From: Planctomycetota bacterium
Lineage (GTDB): Bacteria; Planctomycetota; UBA8742; UBA2392
NCBI GenBank assembly: GCA_016712285.1
Contig: JADJRK010000001.1
Coordinates: 3,100,001 to 3,164,000 of the forward strand
Length of the DNA: 64,000 nt
Direction: 5' to 3'
Under the pieces are notes generated by a model. The model did not search any database. It was not told the origin of the DNA and saw only the letters and a list, made by a program, of their open reading frames with translations. How positions within the stretch are numbered: the first letter of the stretch is position 1; each line of letters starts with the position of its first letter. A program made the translations under genes and the position numbers. This document shows positions 59,803-64,000 of this stretch, in pieces.

Positions 59803-60930
59803 CTACTTCCAACGCCCCTGCGTAATCCGCCAAGCAAACACGAACACAGCCAGCAGTGCCGCACCCGGTGCCAGTAGCGCCGCGGCAAACGGCGACAGCG
59901 TCGCTTTTTCCGCCAGCGTGGCTGACGCGGTCATCAGCGGGTAGTAGCCGACAGCCGCCGGGATCACACCCGCGCCGATCGCCAGCAGGCGGTTGGGGTG
60001 ATTGACCATCGCCGCCAGCAGCGCCCCCAGCAGGGGCAGCAGCAGGCCCGCCAGCGTCAGCCCGGCGCGGCGCACAAGCTCGGCTGCGGCGCTGCGTCCG
60101 CCGCGCGGACCCGACAGCTCGTCGCGCACCTTGCCGATCAGCTGGGCAGAATTCAGTGCCTTGCTGCTTTCGGGGCCGGCTTCACTGCCGAAATCAAATG
60201 GCACGCGCAGTTCATCGACGCGGTCAGCCACCAGCGGCGTACCCGACGGTCGGCCGGTGGTGGGCATGTACTGGATCAGGCGGGGTTCAAAGCAGCGCGT
60301 CAGGCTGAGCATGCTGTCGTGGCGGCGGTATTCAATGCGCGCGCTGGCGGCGTGCAGTGATGCCACCAAACCCTCCTGGTTGTACACGAATACGGTCAGG
60401 TCGCGGTACACGCCCTCATCCACGGCGGCGTAGCTGATGTCGATGCTGGGCGTAAGCCCGCCCGAGCCGGGGAAGCGAAGTTCGCGCGGGCCCTGGGGCG
60501 GATGGTCCAGAAAGTCCGCCAGTGCCTTGCGCTGCAGTGCGTGGCGCTGCGAATACGCTTCCGGCCCGAACTCGCTGACACCGAACCACGCGACAAACGC
60601 CACCACCATCCCGATCGGGATCAGCCCCAGCAACGGCCGCCACGGCGAAATGCCCGACGCCGACACCAGCAAAAGTTCACGGTCAGCGCGCATGCGCCCG
60701 AACACCATCGCGCCCGCAAACAGCGCCGAGATCGGCATCGTCAGCGGCAACAACGAAACAGCCAGGCTGGGCGCGAACGACAGCAGCGTCGAAAAGTGCG
60801 GGGTGACCTCGAAGCGGTTCACAATCTGGTACAGGCCCAGCACACTGAACAAGAACGTCAGCCCCAGCGAACACACCAGCGTCAGCAACGCCAGTTCACG
60901 AACCAGAACTTTGTGCAGGCGCCAGATCAT
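59803..60930 (-). CDS. LptF/LptG-family permease
   Basis: The protein has 375 residues. It shows the LptF/G (YjgP/YjgQ) layout: two membrane helices at the N-terminus (about 9-30 and 50-73), a third near 90-115 (MRADRELLLVSASGISPWRPL between them is the coupling region that meets LptB), a periplasmic beta-jellyroll (about 130-270), and three C-terminal helices. The start MIWRLHKVLVRELALLTLV is at 60928-60930; the frame to 61311 is repeat DNA. LptF and LptG usually occur as a pair that extracts lipopolysaccharide or another lipid; only one is here, the partner being elsewhere or absent. It follows aroC on the same strand. Confidence 0.87.
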   Translation of the reverse strand: MIWRLHKVLVRELALLTLVCSLGLTFLFSVLGLYQIVNRFEVTPHFSTLLSFAPSLAVSLLPLTMPISALFAGAMVFGRMRADRELLLVSASGISPWRPLLGLIPIGMVVAFVAWFGVSEFGPEAYSQRHALQRKALADFLDHPPQGPRELRFPGSGGLTPSIDISYAAVDEGVYRDLTVFVYNQEGLVASLHAASARIEYRRHDSMLSLTRCFEPRLIQYMPTTGRPSGTPLVADRVDELRVPFDFGSEAGPESSKALNSAQLIGKVRDELSGPRGGRSAAAELVRRAGLTLAGLLLPLLGALLAAMVNHPNRLLAIGAGVIPAAVGYYPLMTASATLAEKATLSPFAAALLAPGAALLAVFVFAWRITQGRWK

Positions 60931-60935
60931 TGCGT

Positions 60936-61100
60936 GTTCCGGGTTCTGCGTTCCGGGTTCCGTGTCTTGGCTGTCGAGGCCGGCAATCCAGTGATCGCCC
61001 GATCTTGCATGAGCGCACAACCCGAATCGGTAACGTCGCGTCGCTGCACGGGCCGACAAGGCGGCCCAACGCGGAACTCGGAACCCGGAACTCGGAACCC
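60936..61100. repeat. Paired inverted 7-bp repeat arrays, locus 3
   Basis: Four heptamers GTTCCGG, GTTCTGC, GTTCCGG, GTTCCGT (60936-60963) and, 109 bases later, four heptamers GGAACTC, GGAACCC, GGAACTC, GGAACCC (61073-61100) are complementary, so a stem of about 28 pairs is possible. The unit sequence differs from loci 1 and 2, but period and layout are the same. It fills the gap between aroC and lptF/G. Confidence 0.88.
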
Positions 61101-61105
61101 AGTTA

Positions 61106-62275
61106 TCACTGCCTGAACTCCCTAAGGCTCGCGAGGTACGCGTCAAAGTTGCGCCTGGCTTCTTCCACGCTGTCGCCGCCGGTTTTCTCAAGCAGCGCTT
61201 GTGCCAGCACAATCGCCACCGCGCACTCGGCGACAATCGCAGCCGCCGGCACCGCGCATGTGTCGCTGCGCTCGGTGCTAGCCTGCGTTGCCTTGCCCGT
61301 TGACACGTCAACGGTCTGCAGCGGGTTCATCAGCGTGCTGATCGGTTTCATGTGCACGCGGCACACCAGCGGCTCGCCGTTCGTCACGCCGCCCTCAAGG
61401 CCGCCGGCGTTGTTGCTGCCGCGCGTGTACGGGCTGCGGCCGAAGCTGGGCGGCATCGGCAGCACCGAGTCATGCACCTTGCTGCCGTGGCGCCCGGCTG
61501 CTTCTGACCCAAGGCCGATCTCGACCGCCTTCATCGCCTGGATGCTCATCAGCGCCTGGCCAAGCCGCCCGTCGAGCTTGCTGTCCCAGTGGTTGTGGCT
61601 GCCCAGCCCCGGCGGCAGGTTGAGCGCGACGATCTCGATCACGCCGCCCAGCGTGTCGCCGGCGGCTTTGGCGCTGTCGATGGCGGCTTTGAGCGCGGCG
61701 TCGTGGGCGCGGTCAAGCGTGCCGAACTCGCCGGCGTCGCGGACTGCGCGCGCGGCGTCGGGCCCCTGATAAATCGCGCTGTAGCCTTGGCCCATCGGTT
61801 GATCGGCGACGACATCGCCGATGCTCAGCACGCGCGCCACAACCTCAATGCCAAATTCGCGCAGCAGGCCCTGGCATGCGGCACCCGCCATCACGCGCGC
61901 CGCGGTCTCGCGGGCGCTTGCGCGCTCAAGTACATCACGGGCGTTGCGCGAGCCGATCTTCAGTACACCCGCAAGGTCCACGTGGCCCGGCCGCACGTTG
62001 GCGAGGTCAGGCGCCTTGTCCAGCCGCGAATCCTTGTTGTGAATCACCAGCGTCAACGGGCTGCCGATCGTCACGCCGCGCCGCAAGCCGCTGAGCACCG
62101 TGACTTCGTCGCGCTCAACATTCTGGCGCCCGCCGCGCCCATAGCCGCCCTGTCGGCGCTTCAATTGCGCGTTGATCCAGTCAACGTCCAGCGTGTGCCC
62201 GAACGGCAAGCCGAACAGCGTGGCAATCACGGCAGGGCCGTGCGACTCGCCTGCGGTTGAGAACGAAAGAGCCAT
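61106..62275 (-). CDS. aroC: Chorismate synthase
   Basis: The 389-residue enzyme makes chorismate from EPSP with reduced FMN, the last step of the shikimate pathway. Family signatures are the start MALSFSTAGESHGPAV, RRQGGYGRGGRQNVERDEV, the ERASARETAARVMAG helix and VGGGV-type core blocks such as NAGGLEGGVTNGEPLV. ATG 62273-62275 begins the family match; the frame to 62509 is repeat DNA. The usual GRG(G)R motif reads GYGRGGRQ. trpG/pabA at 2811 uses its product. It is first in a likely aroC-lptF/G transcript. Confidence 0.97.
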   Translation of the reverse strand: MALSFSTAGESHGPAVIATLFGLPFGHTLDVDWINAQLKRRQGGYGRGGRQNVERDEVTVLSGLRRGVTIGSPLTLVIHNKDSRLDKAPDLANVRPGHVDLAGVLKIGSRNARDVLERASARETAARVMAGAACQGLLREFGIEVVARVLSIGDVVADQPMGQGYSAIYQGPDAARAVRDAGEFGTLDRAHDAALKAAIDSAKAAGDTLGGVIEIVALNLPPGLGSHNHWDSKLDGRLGQALMSIQAMKAVEIGLGSEAAGRHGSKVHDSVLPMPPSFGRSPYTRGSNNAGGLEGGVTNGEPLVCRVHMKPISTLMNPLQTVDVSTGKATQASTERSDTCAVPAAAIVAECAVAIVLAQALLEKTGGDSVEEARRNFDAYLASLREFRQ

Positions 62276-62401
62276 GTGCGCGCCAGTTGAACAGCAAATT
62301 ACCAATAACCAATGACCAGTCACCCATGCAGTCCTTTGGCAACCCTTGGCTGTCGTATTCTGTCGTGGGGCTTTCTGGGTGAACTCGAAGGATCGAAGTA
62401 A

Positions 62402-62497
62402 CCAAGGCAACGCCAAGCCGCAAAGAGCGCCACGGCCGGGCTGGTGATCTGCGAGTTCTGAACTAGGCCGTGGCGTTCCTGGCGTCCTGGCGATTGC
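62402..62497 (+). repeat. Dispersed inverted-repeat element, copy D
   Basis: Ninety-six bases from CCAAGGCAACGCCAAGCCGC to CCTGGCGATTGC match copy C (58397-58500). The inverted pair GCGCCACGGC / GCCGTGGCG is kept. It lies in the 687-base gene-free gap 62276-62962, just before hairpin-array copy B. Confidence 0.88.
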
Positions 62498-62539
62498 GTC
62501 AGATAGCAAGCGGCGTCAACGATGCAGGAACCGCTAAAA

Positions 62540-62931
62540 GCAACCATGAGTACACCTGCCATGCGGTGCGAATAAGCCGTTCTCGGCCAGCGCCACGGAG
62601 TGGCGCACGCAATCTTTCCCATGGCGTAGCCATGGGAAAGCAGGCGAGAGAATCGCCGCGCCCCAGCGGGGCGCGGGAGAGGTCGCGAGCCTCCCGCGCC
62701 CCGCTGGGGCGCCAAGACCGCACGATGTGGAATTCCCACGGCTTCGCCGTGGGCCAAAATCCAAGCGCCCCGCTGGGGCGCACTGCAAGGCGATGCTTGC
62801 TGGACCGATGGGCCGCGTTCCCCTGATCGCACAGCATTGCATGTCCATCCTTGGTTGCTATGGCAGTTTGCCTCTATTCGCGCTTCGCCCCGTCGCGTGA
62901 AGTGCTTTGTGAACCCGACAAGAACAAGTGG
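62540..62931 (+). repeat. Hairpin-array repeat element, copy B
   Basis: The core 62540-62858 is 319 bp, as in copy A, with inverted GCAACCA ends (62540-62546; complement at 62852-62858) and the same series of hairpins, including GCGCCACGGAGTGGCGC, CCCATGGCGTAGCCATGGG, CCCACGGCTTCGCCGTGGG and GCGCCCCGCTGGGGCGC. The conserved flank lies on the right and inverted, ending CCGACAAGAACAAG at 62931. With copy D it fills the gap 62276-62962. Confidence 0.9.
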
Positions 62932-62962
62932 ATGTGGCACGAGTGTGGAGTGGCCCTGATTC

Positions 62963-63589
62963 TCAGGGTTCAAACGGCAACGCAGGCTGGTAGGGCGTAA
63001 GCCGGCCCTCTCCATCCACGACGTGAACCTTCGCCGCCGGGCCCAGCCGCGGGCGCGGCTTCAACTGCTCGTCGGGCAGGCCGTGGCCTACGGGCAGCAC
63101 GGCCTGGCAGCTCCAGGTTTCGTCCACGCCGAGCAGCTTGTTGAACTCTTTGCCCACGCTGGGGGTGTAGGTCAGCGAGTGCAGGCCTTCATACTCCAGC
63201 GCCGTGATGAAGTTGGCGATGCTCAGCCACACGCTTTGCAGCCAGAACGGCTTGTCGCGCCGCCCGAACACCGCCACCAGCAACGGCGCGGCGTCGGCGA
63301 ATTCCTTGATCGGCGTGATTTCGTGGTCGGCAAAGAACTGTCGCAGCCATTCGGGGCTGCGTTCATGAAACTCGCGGTCGGCGCGTTCACACAACTCTCG
63401 CACGGCGTGCCGCACCGGCCCGCGCTCAATCAGCACGTATTCCCATGGCTGTGCGTTGGCGCCCGAGGGGGCGCGCATGGCGGCTTGCAGCGCGCGCTCG
63501 AGGGCAGCCGCGTCGATCGGCGCCTCGGAAAATGTCCGTCGCGAGCGCCGCCGGCGCAGCACTGCATGAAAGTCCGCCGGGTCCGGCAT
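62963..63589 (-). CDS. Nitroreductase-family FMN protein
   Basis: The 208-residue protein has the nitroreductase fold: RRRRSRRTFSEAPIDAAALE at the N-terminus binds FMN phosphate, APSGANAQPWEYVLI is the FMN loop, and LQSVWLSIANFITALEYEGL is the dimer core helix. The length and the late TYTP motif fit NAD(P)H-dependent oxidoreductases that act on nitro compounds, quinones or flavins; the substrate is unknown. ATG 63589 lies only 3 bases from the stop of the upstream Skp-like gene, so the two are co-transcribed. Confidence 0.9.
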   Translation of the reverse strand: MPDPADFHAVLRRRRSRRTFSEAPIDAAALERALQAAMRAPSGANAQPWEYVLIERGPVRHAVRELCERADREFHERSPEWLRQFFADHEITPIKEFADAAPLLVAVFGRRDKPFWLQSVWLSIANFITALEYEGLHSLTYTPSVGKEFNKLLGVDETWSCQAVLPVGHGLPDEQLKPRPRLGPAAKVHVVDGEGRLTPYQPALPFEP

Positions 63590-63592
63590 CGA

Positions 63593-64000
63593 CTATTGCA
63601 CCAGTTGAATAATGGCTTTCGTGATGTCGGTGACGTACGGGTTGTTATTGTTCACGGTCCCGGGCGCGAACAGCACGGGCTTGTTGATCAGGGTTTGCGC
63701 GTAGGCACCGCCCGCAAAGAAGTCGCTGTCGCCGGCGTCCACGGTGTAGTCTTGGACCACGACGTCGTACTTCTGCAGCTTGGCGAAGTTCTCGATCACC
63801 ACCATTACCTCGACCAGCACAGCCTTCTGGTACTGCGCCAGCAGCGAGCTCAGGTACACTTCCTGCTGCTTCTTCATGATGTCGAGCACTTCTTTCAGCG
63901 TCTGCTGCTCAACCTGCAGCGGCGTAATCTCTTCCTGGCCGCGGTTTTCAAGGCGCGCGCGCTGCACTTCCATGGCTTTGTTGCGGTAGGCGGTCTCGGC
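63593..64000 (-). CDS. OmpH/Skp-like protein, 5' end beyond the window
   Basis: The last 135 codons of a Skp-like gene are present; the frame is open to the window edge (AETAYRNKAMEVQRARLENR). It matches the gene at 57660 in the coiled coil (LKEVLDIMKKQQEVYLSSLL) and in the C-terminal DFFAGGAYAQTLINKPVLFAP. The signal peptide and N-terminal strand lie outside. It is 3 bases upstream of the nitroreductase gene. The ATG at 63973 is internal, not the start. Confidence 0.85.
   Translation of the reverse strand, partial: AETAYRNKAMEVQRARLENRGQEEITPLQVEQQTLKEVLDIMKKQQEVYLSSLLAQYQKAVLVEVMVVIENFAKLQKYDVVVQDYTVDAGDSDFFAGGAYAQTLINKPVLFAPGTVNNNNPYVTDITKAIIQLVQ

Noticed and set aside
61106..62509. A longer start for aroC
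   Set aside because: The family begins at the ATG at 62273-62275, and the extension reads through repeat copy D.

Overview
The window is a GC-rich (roughly 60-65 %) bacterial chromosome segment with 47 called genes, no rRNA, tRNA, CRISPR array, transposase or phage gene. The gene content suggests a didermic, peptidoglycan-containing bacterium of the Planctomycetota or a neighbouring lineage: Skp/OmpH-like periplasmic chaperones, an LptF/LptG-type permease, type IV pilus ATPases, very large PstC and PstA permeases, TPR-sulfotransferase and HEAT-repeat proteins, and many secreted proteins with a single-Cys C-terminal anchor. The phylum is an inference from family content; no marker gene for placement is present.

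Layout. 1-3.4 kb: a possible 24-residue membrane peptide, a phage-CI-type HTH regulator, ssb, a YciI-like protein and trpG/pabA. 3.4-11 kb: a phosphate-import operon pstS-pstC-pstA-pstB on the minus strand with a strong hairpin between pstS and pstC. 11-18 kb: exported ASH-domain and MORN-repeat proteins, a divergent helical-repeat/ArsR pair around a perfect 30-bp palindrome, a YacP-like NYN protein with a DUF3047 lipoprotein, and a DUF445 membrane protein. 18-22 kb: HTH-receiver regulator, pilT, pilB. 22-36 kb: TPR protein, rsgA, sensor histidine kinase, exported HEAT protein, a large anchored protein of unknown function and a TPR-sulfotransferase. 36-53 kb: three paralogous secreted beta-helix proteins, a second copy of the HTH regulator, an nhaR-type LysR gene, hpf, a cluster of small membrane proteins and two ice-binding-fold (DUF3494) lipoproteins, and a frameshifted DUF2200 gene. 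53-64 kb: a translationally coupled pair of secreted peptidoglycan hydrolases (Amidase_2 and GHL10), a Skp-like gene, an ECF sigma factor with a SnoaL-like tail, an LptF/G permease, aroC, a nitroreductase and a second, truncated Skp-like gene.

How it works together. Much of the window is devoted to the cell envelope: phosphate uptake, pili, wall turnover, lipid transport, periplasmic chaperones and surface display. Six exported proteins (11106, 36258, 47758, 51517, 53559, 55307) end in linker-Cys-hydrophobic helix-Arg, which looks like one shared sorting signal whose processing enzyme is not in the window.

The intergenic DNA is unusually structured. There are three loci of paired, inverted 7-bp repeat arrays (14906-15056, 59591-59793, 60936-61100), two copies of a 319-bp hairpin-array element with GCAACCA ends (16634-16952, 62540-62858), a 348-bp imperfect giant palindrome (27486-27833) and two copies of a roughly 100-bp inverted-repeat element (58397-58500, 62402-62497). 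These, the shared C-terminal tag and the coupled amidase/GHL10 cassette are the best leads.
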